DNA from: Aspidiotus rigidus
Taxonomy: Eukaryota; Arthropoda; Insecta; Hemiptera; Diaspididae
NCBI GenBank assembly: GCA_035079385.1
Contig: JAVHKY010000054.1
Span: 8,533,501-8,597,500, forward strand
Reading direction: 5' to 3'
Length of the DNA: 64,000 nt
The position numbers and the translations under genes were made by a program. Below the pieces are notes generated by a model. That model saw nothing but the letters and a program-made list of their open reading frames with translations. It was not told the DNA's origin and ran no database searches. This document shows positions 20,993-33,227 of the stretch, in pieces (position 1 is the first letter of the stretch; every line of letters begins with the position of its first letter).

Positions 20993-23519
20993 TGTTAGCG
21001 TTAGAGTGTAAAATTCAGTTAATGTATGATCTAACTAGGGATTACATATAATAACAAGGCATTTTAGTTAGAGTATTAAAAGCAATATTTATTTTACAGA
21101 TGAACTAGTGACGGTATATAATAACTAGTTATTTCATAGATCAACGGGAGACGCTTAGCGAAAGTATATAAAAACAAAATATTATCACTTATTGCAGCCA
21201 AATGAAGCAAAAATTTCTTGATTCTCATATCGCGTCAACATAATAAAAGAAAAAACTAAAAAAACTAAAATAAATTGGCAAAGTTACAAATAACTACTTA
21301 TTTTCACATGAGTTACTGTTGTGGCACCTTGAATTACATAACAAACCCCTCTTTCGGCACGCACATCTCGTCTTCTTGCTAGTCGAGCACTTGGTGGTGC
21401 AATTACACTTTGCAAATCCCTGTCCTCCACTCAGGGATTGCGAAGAAGCGGCCGTGCGTAGTGTGAGTGACGATGAGGTAGTAGGTACTTCGTGTACGTG
21501 GATAAATTTTTCTTTGCATAAGCCAAATTGCGAGCGTGCGTACAAGCATTTCAAGATACCACTGCGCGTCCCGAGTCTATAAAGGTTATCTGCCGTAATT
21601 TCCATCACGCATGCCAGCATCGAGCGCGCATCTGTTTTTCCTCGATCTACGTCCGGGATCGGAATGCTGACGTTGTCCCCCACCTGAGGATTAGGAAAAT
21701 TGGAATCGGAGCGTAGTCGCATTTGCCGAGCCTGCGCCTCTAAACCGTCGACAGATTCTTCACGTTTACGTTTTATGGCGCGCACTCTTTCACATAATTT
21801 GCAAATTTTGGATCCCACCGAAAATCGATTGCAGGAAGGGCAACTTTCTCTCTCGTTGGCTGTATGATTTGACTCAAGTTGTTGTGGGTTTTCATTTGCA
21901 GGCGCTGGGTCATCAACAGAGTATTCCTCATCCTCTTCAGCATGATTTTCCATAACACTTTCCGCGTCATCGATGGTTTGAAGTCTTCGCAAGTCGGATA
22001 TTGGAAGAGCTAACTCGCTCGATAAGCCCACTTTAGGCTTCTCGCCAAACATTGCCTCATAGGGGCTGCGCTTTATGCCCTTATGAAATGAACGATTCTT
22101 CATAAATTGTACATATTTCAATCCAGCAGCCCAGGCAGTAGTTGAATTGTTCGTCATCCACGAAAATAACATGTTCTCGATGTCTTGATTGGCCCGTTCG
22201 ACACTACCCTGGGACTGGCTGTGTCGAGGCTTGCCGTGAACAATGGACAATTCGGGCCACATTTTTTTCAAATGATCGATTACTTTGTTCCGAAATTCTC
22301 TGCCGTTATCGGATTGCAAAACGGACGGAGCGCCTAATAGTAGAAAAATTTCAATTACGTTATCGGCAACCTCTATGGCGCACTTCCTTGCTAAAGGCTT
22401 TAGGACGACGAATTTAGTCAAATGATCTTGGTACACTAAGATGAAATTAAACACACGGTTTTCATTAGAGTTGTCTGGGTCTGCTTGCTTATCAATTAAA
22501 TCAATTTGGCACCGACTGTTGAAATTCTGAAAAACCATAGGTTTAACTACAATACCTTTTTTAATCCCGCTCTTCTTCATTGCACACACGTCGCAACAGT
22601 GCAGGAATAACGTTACTTGTTTTTGCGTGATATTCTTATACCGGGAATTCAAATCGTACATCATTTTATCGCGGCCTCCATGACCGAGTTTCTCGTGAGC
22701 GTCATACAGCAAATCAAATAAATCGTCCGTTGTCGCATAGTATTTAATAACACCATCGGCACTCTTCACTGGAGAAATTAATTTATCCACATCGTCTACA
22801 TGTATTACGTCGTAATGGCGCATCAACCAGAAATCTCCTGGTGACGTTTTGCCATCACTTTTCACAGTCTTCACTCGCGAAACTAAATCATTATACTTTG
22901 TAAGCGTCATTGACGCAGAGTTAGCTGCACCGGAGCACAAGGTCATCTTATTTTTAAATTTTTTTTTCATTTCTTCGAGATCTATAACGTTTTTAGCCAT
23001 AATTATTAATGAGGATGAAAACAACCACACCACAGTATCACTGATCAAATCGCACTGTTAACTGCATTCGATAACATAGACTTTCTTAGCAGTCTTGAAT
23101 TTACTGTGCGAGAAAACACAATGCACACGAATAGACATGTTAAATGGGCGATTATCAGATAACGTAGGTACTAGAAAAAGTTTCTCTCAGCATTCATAAA
23201 ATGTGCACAGAAGTGCTGATTGCCGATCTTACAAGTTTCAGGAGTAGATGGAAATGAAAAAATACAAGTAGAAAGTACAATTAGATTACAGAAATCTCAC
23301 ATGTTCATATGTACTGCTTAATTCTAATTCTAAAGATAGATATTTTTCATTTCTTCTCTCTCTTACATGGATGAACTGTTTCCCCTTCGTTAGTTTATAA
23401 ATTAGCTAGTTATAACATATAAAGAGGAAAAATTATATGCTCTAACGACCTGATTTAGATACTGCATGTAATACCTAGTTCATCCATGCATTAACGGATT
23501 TCATACTCTAACGCTAACA
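20993..23519 (-). mobile_element. Complete integrase-type DNA transposon, Ginger-like
   Basis: This 2527-bp element has inverted ends whose first 15 bases are identical (TGTTAGCGTTAGAGT) and that stay similar for about 85 bases (20993-21080 against 23519-23430). Examples are AGTTAATGTATG against CGTTAATGCATG and GGGATTACAT against GGTATTACAT. It is flanked by TGTA on both sides and holds one long open frame encoding an integrase-core protein. From memory of the family, Ginger transposons have TGTNR ends, 4-bp duplications and a retrovirus/Ty3-like integrase without reverse transcriptase, which fits. No gag, protease or RT is present, which argues against an LTR retrotransposon. Confidence 0.88.
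21294..23000 (-). CDS. Integrase-core (rve) transposase, Ginger/KRBA2-like, 568 aa
   Basis: It likely cuts and joins the element's own ends in the nucleus. The first ATG is at 22998-23000, with A at -3 and G at +4; upstream in-frame codons have no ATG. Numbering from that Met, an HHCC zinc site comprises H102, H107, C136 and C139. The DDE integrase core has D167 (in QIDLID; D170 is the alternative), D231 in QSDNGREF and E268 in QGSVERAN, with 36 residues between the last two. An acidic stretch follows at about 345-365. A zinc ribbon comes next (C387, C390, C400, C403), then a basic KRKR near 410. The C-terminus is Cys-rich with 8 Cys between 532 and 565 (CNC, CAC, CNSRCHN), resembling CXC/TSO1-type repeats. 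Host proteins called KRBA2-like share the integrase part, so a domesticated relative is possible elsewhere, but flanking inverted ends and TSD mark this as a transposon. The frame has no interruptions. Confidence 0.9.
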   Translation of the reverse strand: MAKNVIDLEEMKKKFKNKMTLCSGAANSASMTLTKYNDLVSRVKTVKSDGKTSPGDFWLMRHYDVIHVDDVDKLISPVKSADGVIKYYATTDDLFDLLYDAHEKLGHGGRDKMMYDLNSRYKNITQKQVTLFLHCCDVCAMKKSGIKKGIVVKPMVFQNFNSRCQIDLIDKQADPDNSNENRVFNFILVYQDHLTKFVVLKPLARKCAIEVADNVIEIFLLLGAPSVLQSDNGREFRNKVIDHLKKMWPELSIVHGKPRHSQSQGSVERANQDIENMLFSWMTNNSTTAWAAGLKYVQFMKNRSFHKGIKRSPYEAMFGEKPKVGLSSELALPISDLRRLQTIDDAESVMENHAEEDEEYSVDDPAPANENPQQLESNHTANERESCPSCNRFSVGSKICKLCERVRAIKRKREESVDGLEAQARQMRLRSDSNFPNPQVGDNVSIPIPDVDRGKTDARSMLACVMEITADNLYRLGTRSGILKCLYARSQFGLCKEKFIHVHEVPTTSSSLTLRTAASSQSLSGGQGFAKCNCTTKCSTSKKTRCACRKRGLLCNSRCHNSNSCENK

Positions 23520-23523
23520 TGTA
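23520..23523. repeat. Target-site duplication TGTA, right
   Basis: It follows the terminal CGCTAACA of the transposon and matches 20989-20992. Confidence 0.85.
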
Positions 23524-26500
23524 CAATTTTGCGAAGTGAGTAGATTATAATTAAAATATTGTAATTAAATGCCATGAGAATGCAGATGCATTCTTGTCGT
23601 GCAGGAATCATTTGCAAAAATGAAAAATAATATTCATTGAACGCTATAGATTTCATTTTCGATTGTTATTTGACGACAACGCCGACGTTGGTGGTGCCTA
23701 GTGAGCTTGCGAGAACTATAGAAGATTAAAATGTAAACAGATATTTTCTTGTTGGAAATTGTATAATTTTTTCAATTTTCGTGAGGTGTTCCTCTATAAT
23801 ACTTATTTTTGGAAAAACAGATTGAAGAAATTGAGTGAAACAATGGTTAGATTCTTCATTTCCGACTAGACATACAATCTTATTCAGAAGTAAACTAGCC
23901 GCTGGAGGCGTGTCTGACGTGTAACTTTGTGCTTTGTTTTGTTGGTGATCTTTGTATCTCACGTTCATTTGGCTGTTCTCAAAATTTCAGTGTAAAGAAT
24001 ACTTTTTCGTTTGCGATTGCTGTTTTCATCTGTCTCCCAATGTTACGTCAGTTTATCTTACTGTTTACCAACTTCTTTTCGGTTCACGTTTCTGTTCTCT
24101 CTTCTCATATCCAAATTTCTGTAAGGACCTCCTGTCAATTTTCTGACCTTAGTTTCTAAGACCACCTACTTGATTATCTCTCCCGTCAGTGATTCTCTTT
24201 GTACTCCCTCCTTTTATAAATCTTGTCATGGTCTTGTCTCAGATGTTTGGATCTTCTCTCTTTCACTTCTTCTCACTTCTCCGAGGAATTTTTCTGATGC
24301 ATTTTTCACTACTTATTTTAGGACAATTTCAGGGTGGCACCTTCTCTGGAAAAACTGGAATTTATGGAAAAGTGAGAGAATTTTCAGAAAATCAATGCAA
24401 GTCAGAGAGATTTCACAAAGCCATACAGTTTGAGTAAGGCTCCAACTATTGAAAAAATTGAGAATTTTACTTTGAAAAATCGAACAATGGTTGGGTAGAA
24501 GACGTCATGGAAATTCATAATCGGAGACATGTAGCCACTGTGCAATTGTGTTCCACTTACAGCATCCAGTTTTGTTTAGTTTCTCGCTTTGACAGATGAA
24601 GTCAAGAAGTACCTAATCGAAAAATGTGTCAATAACTTACGTTTATAAAGTCTTCCAGAGTTTTTTTAGTTTTTCTGACTTTTCGTAATTGTGCAATCAA
24701 AACTCTATAGACTTTGACGTTGTAAAAAAGGCGTACGGTGTGATAATCTTATACCATCTCCTCAAATAAATTATTGAACGTAATTTACCAGGGGGTTGAG
24801 TTTTCATTGTGCAATACGTTGACAGACTCATTTCCATTTTATTGAGGTTGGCGTTTCGATGAAACATTCCCGCTTGACCTGACGACATTGATCACGGTTC
24901 TAGGAACATTCTGTTTACTAGGGTTATATAGAAATCTTCCCGATGCATTTCCGCCAGTGCTCTTTGTTAAGTGATAATACTTCTATTTATAGCTTTCTAA
25001 TCTGTACACGTACTGGAACCTATGTATGGGACTGTATCGTGTGTAGTTATTCCTTTATAATGGCGCACTCCCTGCGGAGTTGCTGTTATTTGTGATAAAG
25101 AAATCGCACGAATGTAGCTATCCAATTTGGGCATTGACTGGCCTAAGAAATCGTGGAAGGGCGCCGAAGGAAGGAACCGTTAGGTGTGTGCTTCGGACTA
25201 ATATATTTTCGTTGTCGTCCTCAAGGATGAAAAAATAACAGCAAAAAAGGTCTTTTAGACCTACTACGTTCAGCTTAGTTTCACCCGTGTCGTTCAATCC
25301 TGCGATGGATTCTCTTATGAGTTTCTAATCCCGGCGATGCATTACTTCTACCAACGTGTGGAAGTTGATAATTTCTTAATCGCTCCTAATAACAATTTTG
25401 CAGTTGAGTACTAGTCTGTAATATTTTTTACGACTCATTGTTATGTAGCAATTTAGAATTTTTATGTTTACGTTTATTTTTGAATTTTAGAGGGTATAGT
25501 GTAAGTACTAAAATGAATATCGAGACCACTTCCTTACGTACCTACAATCTATTCAAGGGCTTGTTGACAAAAGAGAACGTAGACAAGCGAACAACATTGT
25601 CCTTCTTAATGCGGGAAAATATTCACAGCCACCAGCCTTAATAAAATTGTAAAGAGAAAAACTTTCTCTTGTTGAGCGGACGAATGAGATTATTGCTTTT
25701 TTTTCATCCACCAGAGTTATGTCGAAGTCGTACAGTAACCGTAGCACGTTCGTTTTGATTTTACATTTTATAAGCCCATATTACAATGACGTTAAATGCT
25801 CAGTAAATGTCGAATAGTGTCACAATGGAGAGCTATCTCATCCCTACAGTCCTACACACTCGCATTGTGTCTCGGAAAGTGTATATGTATATCTGGGTAG
25901 GAACGTACGTAGCCAGTCGTTGATATTTGGGGAAACAGGTTATAAAATAAAGAATGAAAAATCCTGGAAGGTTGTTATATTTCAGACGATGATATAAAAT
26001 CGCGCGACTGACTCGTCGTAGAATTTTAACAATAAGACCGAACATTCTAAAATGTGATTCTTTCATTAATCCAATTGTATCGTTTCAAAGAGGGTGATTT
26101 TTTTTTTTTTCGTCGATACGATAAAATGTTTCATATTCCATATTAATAGAATAAGTCTTATTGCCGAGGTCAATTTAATGAACATTTATACGACAGGTTC
26201 GAGGATCGCTGCACTCTTTGCTACATGTTAGTTTCAGAAGTGAAAATTTGATATTCTTGCACTACGGTGACGCGCGATGAGAATAGAACGGATTAATCTT
26301 CAATTTTTGCAGAATTCAAATAGTGTTGGGATAGTCAGTATTATATTTGGAACTTCCCTCCTGTCGCCCATGCGTCGAAAATTTTGATCTAGTCGTGTTA
26401 CTTGATTGATTTTTATGGATTTATAAGTCCATTTCGGTGCTACTTTTCAGGAAATCGTCTTGTACCAGACTCTATACTTAACTCGCAGAAAGTTCTCCCT

Positions 26501-26930
26501 TGAAAAATGTCTCACAAATATCAATAGCCCCAACGTTTGCTGATCATCTTTCTATAGTTTGAAAGCCGTTCGAGGTTAGCTGTTTTAGTTTTCTGCTGAA
26601 TTTATTACCGCTACAATGAATCCGAATCACTATTTTATTCGCTTTCACGGGAAATCTCCGTTTAATGTGCTTTATTGTGCAAGATAACTAACTTTCAAGA
26701 CTTTGCTAATTAGTACCTGAAAATTGAGGAAAAACCCGATTTTCACAGGGGTGGTTCCACGAAGAGAGAGGGAGGAGGAATGAGCTTGGGTGCAGTCACT
26801 TCCCCTGAAGAAACAAAATTACTCCTTTCCTCAAACCGAATTAGTCATACACCAATTGACATAGCCCCTCTAATGAACCAGATATGCAACGCGTCAAACA
26901 CCATGAGACTCAGAACGTCTTTCTAAGGTA
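23524..26930. other. No gene or element recognised
   Basis: Mixed AT-rich sequence. Open frames near 23929-24437 overlap in two frames and are rich in F/L/S, as expected for pyrimidine-rich non-coding DNA. The other frames are short with no motif. No tRNA, splice pair or repeat could be supported. Confidence 0.4.
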
Positions 26931-26935
26931 TTCTA

Positions 26936-27496
26936 TGCCCCCTCCCTATCATATATAGCTCGGAGATCGAAATCTTCTCCACTATCCCCTATCACATATA
27001 GCTTGGAGGTCGTATCATGTATACTTTGAAAGTCAACATTTTTCTTAGTTCCCTCCTATCACAAATTTGCTTGGAGGTCGTATCATATATAGCTTGAAAG
27101 TCATAAATTTTTCTTGGTTCCCTCCTATCACAAATTGCTTGGAGGTCGAAATTTTTCGAAGTCCCTTTCTCATCATATGTAGCTAGGGGATCAAAATTTT
27201 TTAAAGTCCTTCCTATCATATATATAGCTTGGAAGTCGAAATTTTTACAAGTCCCCGCCTATCACATGTAGCTCCGAAGTCCGGTTCTGTGACGTCACAA
27301 CCTGCTGACGTCATAGATCCCCCATAAAATGGGTTTTCTGTCACTCCTCGTTCAACTTCGTTGAGTCCTCTTCTATATAGAGTTCCAAGTCTGGGCCTGT
27401 GACGTCATAATTTGATGACATCTCAATGTTTTTCAGATGCCACATACCTCATAAAACAGGTTCCCTGCCACCTCGCTTTCGACTCCGTTAAAGAAA
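26936..27496 (-). repeat. AACCTG-ended repeat, copy E, with minisatellite
   Basis: It starts with about six imperfect units of CTATCATATATAGCTTGGAA plus GTCGAAATTTTT.AAGTCCC (26940-27275), the complement of the units seen in copies C and D. It then has TGACGTCA at 27290, 27306 and 27400. A degraded end motif CATAAAATGGGTTTTCTG lies at 27319, a TTCAACTTCGTTGAG motif at 27352, and a cleaner end CATAAAACAGGTTCCCTG at 27451-27468 followed by GACTCCGTTAAAG. Two successive right-end motifs suggest tandem or nested copies. Confidence 0.65.
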
Positions 27497-28535
27497 CCGT
27501 GAGATTTTTTTGTTTTTCTTCCCCAAAATTCTCTCCTGAATGCAATTTTGATTTTCATTCATATAAATTGAAAAAATCGAGAAATGCGAGATTGGGGGAG
27601 CTTTTCAAAAGAATGGCAAGGTGCGTTCCCCATCATCAGTTTTCGCCACTTGCTTTCAATTTATGGAAAAAATGCAATGGTAGTGCGTTAGTCGACCAAA
27701 TAAAAAATTGGTACCGACAAGAATTTTATCAATGGTGGAAGAAGAGTGAGGGTGGCGGAAACTAGAGCGACGATTTCTTGAGGTGGCGAGAATGGGTGCA
27801 TATGTCCTTGTCAACGGATGTAGAATAAATTTTATAATTTATTCGTTTGTTCTGATCATCCAGTAATTTTTCCCTGTGTATTCTGTAAATGAGAAATGAC
27901 TGTAAAATCGTTTCGATAGTTTAGAATTTAGAATTCAGAGTGACTATGTTTCTGGAAAATAAAGGAATCCGTGAGAAATTAGGGAATTGAAGTGCACATG
28001 AAGTCAGAGGGGAGTCAGCGACATTTTACCGAAGTCAATGAGATTTTCGCCCTAAAATCACCGATAAAATATACCAAACAGAGTAGCAGTTTCAGTGGAC
28101 CACAGTCTAGAAGAACCTAGAAACGACAGGCAGAAGGCAGGAAACTTTTTCTCAAGCCGAACTTCACTCTGACTATTATATTGATAAATCTAAGAAAATT
28201 CTTCAGGATAGGCTGATAAATAAGCATTAAATTTGGTAGGTAAAAGATAGCTGCCTTTTGAATAGCACTCACCAACTTATGGAGTGAGCAAGTGAGAGCG
28301 AATAGAAATGCTTTGAAGTTTCAAGAGACTAAGAAATTCATCCTCATTTATTATTTTCTCAGAAGAATTATGTCTGGGTTCAAGAGCGACGGAAGTCTAC
28401 TCTCATGATATTGTTTTACAATTGCCCAATATCACAGACCTCGCAGACTTCTGGAAACCGCTCTGCAGACCAGAACTCCAGTCAATCGCGTCGTTGGCAT
28501 TCTGAAAATATTCGGTTTGTTCCGCCTGGAATTGC
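27497..28535. other. No gene recognised
   Basis: The 117-codon open frame beginning at 27412 starts inside copy E and has no recognisable domain. Its Kozak context and splice context are unremarkable. I treat it as chance. Confidence 0.4.
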
Positions 28536-28540
28536 TCTCT

Positions 28541-28768
28541 CAGGGTGTCCACTTGTATGGAAAATCTGCAAGTCAGGGAATTTTGGAAATTTTCTTCAAA
28601 GTCGGGGAATTTTTTGAGATTCGTCAAAAAAAAGTTCAAGCTAGGAAGTTTTTCCTCTTCTTTTTTTTTTTCCTTCTTGCTTTTTAGTGGTGATTATGGT
28701 CTGGAAAAACCTGAAAAAGTCATGGAAAAGTCGGGGAATTTCATTTCAGAGAAAAAGTGGACACCCTG
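28541..28768. mobile_element. 228-bp MITE with CAGGGTGTCCAC ends
   Basis: Terminal CAGGGTGTCCAC is inverted as GTGGACACCCTG. It is flanked by TCTCT on both sides (28536-28540 and 28769-28773). The interior has repeated AAGTCGGGGAATTTT phrases (28598, 28728) arranged around a pyrimidine-rich centre. There is no coding sequence; the superfamily is not assigned. Confidence 0.8.
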
Positions 28769-28773
28769 TCTCT

Positions 28774-31700
28774 GCAAAAAATTGATGTTCTGGTAATACT
28801 GATGTGGCGTTCTCAAAAATATCCAATAGTAACCAAACTACCTAAAACTATCAGCTTGCGCTTACTCGTAGATTTTGGTCTTGTTTTGTACCATTACAAG
28901 AATAGGTGAGTTGAAGATCTATGTAGTCTTTGCCCAATATTCATCTATTTGATTCAAAATTTATCCATCAACAAAGCCTAAATACACTGGGAAATGGGTT
29001 TATGACTCGGAATATCCATACCAAGACCACAAATTGCAAATTCGGAATCCAGTAGGAGCGCTAGTGGCGATGTCTACAGTGCAGAGTGGGTCAAGAGGTG
29101 ATTATGACTTGGACCATACAGTAACGTAGACCGCTGATAGCTATGAGATGTACGTAGGAACATTCGGACTTGACAACGAAAAAGTCGTTGCAGGTGGCAA
29201 TGTATGGAAGCTTGCCCCAAGACGGTGATCGTGATATTGAATCACAATATTCTGTCTTATGACAAAAACGAAATTTTTGAAATAAGAAATTTAAAATCGC
29301 AATTATTAAGATAACTTTTGGCAACTCACAGCTACAAAAAAAAAACAATCCTCAAGCTTTTTCAGTACTTATAACTCAAATTATTGGCAATTCTCTTGAA
29401 TTCTTTTTCCACGTCCAATATAATATGTAGTGAAATCCCATCTTCACCTTCTTGGCATTCTATTTCTAACCTGCTGATTACAACTTCTCCACACTTGATA
29501 GACGTAGCGATGCTAGCGCGCGACCGCTCTGTCAGGTCTGAATTGGAGGGGGTGGGTCCTGAAGCTGCATCAATGGGCGTGACTCATATCATCTTCCTAT
29601 TGTGTTCCTGCCCGGTGGTTGCCAAAATCTGCCTTTAGGACCCGATCGGCTTATTTTTCCGACCGCCAATGTTAGGCCCACTGACACTGTCGTCTACACG
29701 CTGTATCGGTGGTTTATGTTGATATTATGGTCTGAAGAATGTGGTATTTTTGATCACGAGAGATAATACAAGTAACATCTAGGCTACAGCCCTGAATATC
29801 GTTTTATATAGAAAAATATTAAGAAATGAAACTTGTAGCTCTTGTCTCTTGGATGATTTCAACTTCGGATTTTTTTACACGGTTTTTTTCACATTACCGA
29901 ATTGTACTGACCAGCAAATTTTTTTTTGTCACGAAAGAGCTGACCCTTTGCTCAAATTCGCGGATTTTGACTTACTTTGTGTGATACATTTTTGAACCAT
30001 GATTTCGAAACCACAGGTAGACTATCCATAGAAGGGCGGGAGTAAAAATATAAAATTGCCGACTCGTGCTCAGATTTTAGCTAATTTGCGATTTCGAGAA
30101 TTGCCTCCAGTTTGCCGACTGCGCCAACTCGTTGGGGGATGTCCCTCCCGTACGCCCCCCTTCGCTGCGGCCCTGTTAAAGTTTGATTGAACGGAAAAAT
30201 AATGCGACTAAATGACTTGTGCTTTGAAAGAAAATAGAAGCAAAACAAAAATTACTGCGTGGTGCTTTTTAAGCGGCTTATGTTCGTTCTTCATTTAAAA
30301 TTTTGCGAGAGAGAACCTAAAAAGAATCGGTTGTAGGCGTTTTAGTTTCACCGACTTATTGTAAAAATTATTCCGAGCTAATACGTTGTGAGCTTCGTTT
30401 TGTTTATGGTTACAATGTGAAGCACTTAAAATCAGCCTGTAGGATGTTGATGGATATACCATCAATCAATTAGGAGTAATACTTTAATCTGTCAGGAAAG
30501 AAATGCTGTAATTTATGTCAAAAAGAATAATGGTGATATGGAAGGGTAGTCAGGAACAAATTATTACTGTTATAATTATAATTACCATCATTGTTGCGTG
30601 TGTCTATTAGTATTGTGTAAAACAAAAACCATACACCACAGTTGTTGAGTTCGTTCCTAACTACTATTTGTTAGAATGTTAAATATTTTCAATCTTTCGC
30701 TATTTTTAGAACCTAAGCCCATGAATATCAGGAAGACTTGTACTCATTTATTGTCGAGAACCTTCAGGATGGATTGGCTGAACTGATGCACGTCTGCCAA
30801 TTGCACGCATTCTATAACCTTTATTTTTTCGCGGAGGCCAAATAATAAAACTATAATATTATGTTAAGAGTTTCCCACCGGAAAAACTATTTTCGTTCAG
30901 AAAATTAATTTTCGAACTTCCACAACTTTCTCTGGTCTCATTCAACAGATGCGTAGCAATATTGTGACGTATTTTTTAAATTTTTTTCTATTTCTGAAGA
31001 ATTTTCTCCATTAAAAAATACATAACCCATTACTATGCTAATTTATATATGTTATCGCGTATCAACAGATGATGAAGCACATTTTTGAAGAATCATTTTT
31101 CGTTGGTGAATCAGCGTCGAGTAACGATCTTTTGTAATTCGTGTGGAAAAAGTCAGTCCGTCAGTGGTTATGTTCTTGACCTCGTAGAACGATAGAGAAA
31201 AGTATGACGTGTTCAGACGCAAGACGTGTCGATGAAAACGCACTAAAAATCAGAATAATAATTTCCTCTTTAAATGTGCAGACGATGTAATTTGTCCTCG
31301 TCGAAATTCATATTGTACAGGAAATATCAAAGTTGCAATATTACTGTCTAATGTTTGTTCAGCAAAATCAATAATATGAATGATGAAACTGCGTCGATTC
31401 ATTTTTCTGGATGCGAAGAGAAAATTATATGATTTCAATCGAAAGTTACACGTAGAAAATCGTATCTTCAATCCGTGTAATGTCTTCTTGTGGTTGGACG
31501 AGGTTGAGGTGTTTGTTTTCTATCGAGTTACGTTTCCATTTCATATATTATACGTATGCCACCAGACTACGTTTGCATAAATTCAATCTAGAAATTTTTA
31601 AAACCACATAAAACTGTGTGTACATATTTCTATCATATTATGTAACCTGAAACCATCTTAGTTTGTATAGGTATAGATGTAAAGTTCGTCTCGAATGTGT

Positions 31701-32118
31701 CCAAATAAAAATGAAACGTATTCTTCGAAGTATGAATTTGTTGTCGTCGAAGATCATATCGAAACTTCATACGTACCTTAGTGCTGAACTTTACGTTGGA
31801 CTTCATTCTTGGTATAAGTAAAATCCTCCTCCCAGAATCGATTCCAAACATTTCCCCCTGCTGTTGTGAGCTCTATTCGATTGTAAAACACTATAGGCTT
31901 TGATTCATGTGCAGTTTCTCCTACCACAGATCACCTTATTCGTTACCAGATCATTATTTGTATAAGTTCTATAATTTCGCTTTTATCAGTATTTCGATTA
32001 ATTTAGTCACAAAAAAATGGTTCTAACTGGACATAATTGCGACATTACTTTTTTTTTTTTTTTTTTGATGTCAAAAAGACTACCTGATGAAAATACTAAA
32101 ACCACAGCGTCTCGTCTC
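28774..32118. other. No gene or element recognised
   Basis: AT-rich sequence; short open frames show no motif. A weaker copy of the dispersed 20-bp motif lies at 29507-29527. Poly(A)/poly(T) tracts are at 29335-29345 and 32048-32066. Confidence 0.4.
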
Positions 32119-32788
32119 CCGTAAACCCCTTGTGACCACCGTTGCCTCCCAAAATTCAGTTTTTGGCAATTTTCTTGGAAAGTACACCCTTGAGAAAACA
32201 AATCTCACGGGATCTTTAACGGAGTTGAACAAGGGGGCAGGGAACCTGTTGTATGGAGCACGTCTATCCGAAATATGTAGATTGTGACGTCACAAGGCTG
32301 ATATATGGTGTCATCAAACGGTGACGTTACAGGCTCCGCCTTCCAAGCTATATGCGATAGAAAGGGGGGGGGGGGCTCGGAAAAACTCTGATCTATGACT
32401 TCATCAAACTGTGACGTCACAGGCTTCGCCTTCCAAGCTATTTATGGTAGAAGAGGGACATAGACAATTTCCAAGCTCCGTGCTTTCTTGACCGGTGGGA
32501 CAGCGAACGTTTCTTCCGGAAGCCTCCCCTAAAACAGGTTCCCTGTTGGAAGTTTCAAACAAAAGTCACAAAAGTCAGTTAGTTGTCTTCAAAATTGCTG
32601 ACTAAAAAGCATAGTTTGCACTTCTGAAACATTTTTTCTTACATTCTTGTCATTTTCTCAAAAACTACCCAACTTAGAGGAAAAAATTTTGAACAAAAGT
32701 TGTTCCTCATCCAATTTACCTAAAAATACATCACTCACTTATTACTCTAAGCCTATTGCTTGGCGTAGAAATTGCTGATTTTTTTTCA
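32119..32788 (+). repeat. AACCTG-ended repeat, copy F (longest)
   Basis: Upstream similarity to 16980-17080 is visible. Landmarks in order: TTTAACGGAGTTGAAC (32215), GCAGGGAACCTGTTGTATGG, TGACGTCA (32285, 32412), two CCGCCTTCCAAGCTAT blocks or close variants (one CGCCTTCCAAGCTATTTA), a G-run (32366-32376), GCTCCGTGCTTTCTTGACCGG, CCTAAAACAGGTTCCCTGTT, then the conserved tail to GAAATTGCTGATT. It is the best copy for defining the family because it lacks the insertion found in copy D. Confidence 0.75.
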
Positions 32789-33227
32789 AGATTGGATTAA
32801 ACTGATAATTAGAGCACGGATTTCTTGGCATTTTTGAAGCTGAGTTTTGGCTATTAAAATTCAAAAATTGGCATTATTTGGCACAAAATCTTGAGCAAAA
32901 GTAAAAAATTGTGTATTAGATTTGACTTAAAGCTCGTTTGTAAAATTGATATAAAAGAATAATGAAAATGAAAATCTATAAAAAGCAGGAATTATGTAAA
33001 ATAATAAAATGCCCCTCAAGGCTATCCTCCTTGAAACCATGTCGGCGATCTGTCAAGACCATTTTGAGATCTGAAAATATTCGCTTAGTGCCGACCAATG
33101 TTGTAGGAGCGTAAACGTATGCGCTCAGTATTGCTGTACAAGGATTTTTTTGACATGTTCCATGTCTTTTCTCTCGCCAGACCCCGATTTTGAAACTCGC
33201 GAGTACACCCTCCTCCCCCCCCCCCCC

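Noticed and set aside
20993..23519. Reading the integrase element as an LTR or Ty3-type retrotransposon
   Set aside because: No reverse transcriptase, RNase H, protease or gag is present, and the ends are inverted rather than direct repeats.
27412..27765. 117-codon open frame as a possible gene
   Set aside because: It starts within the copy E repeat, has no recognised domain and has no splice or promoter support.
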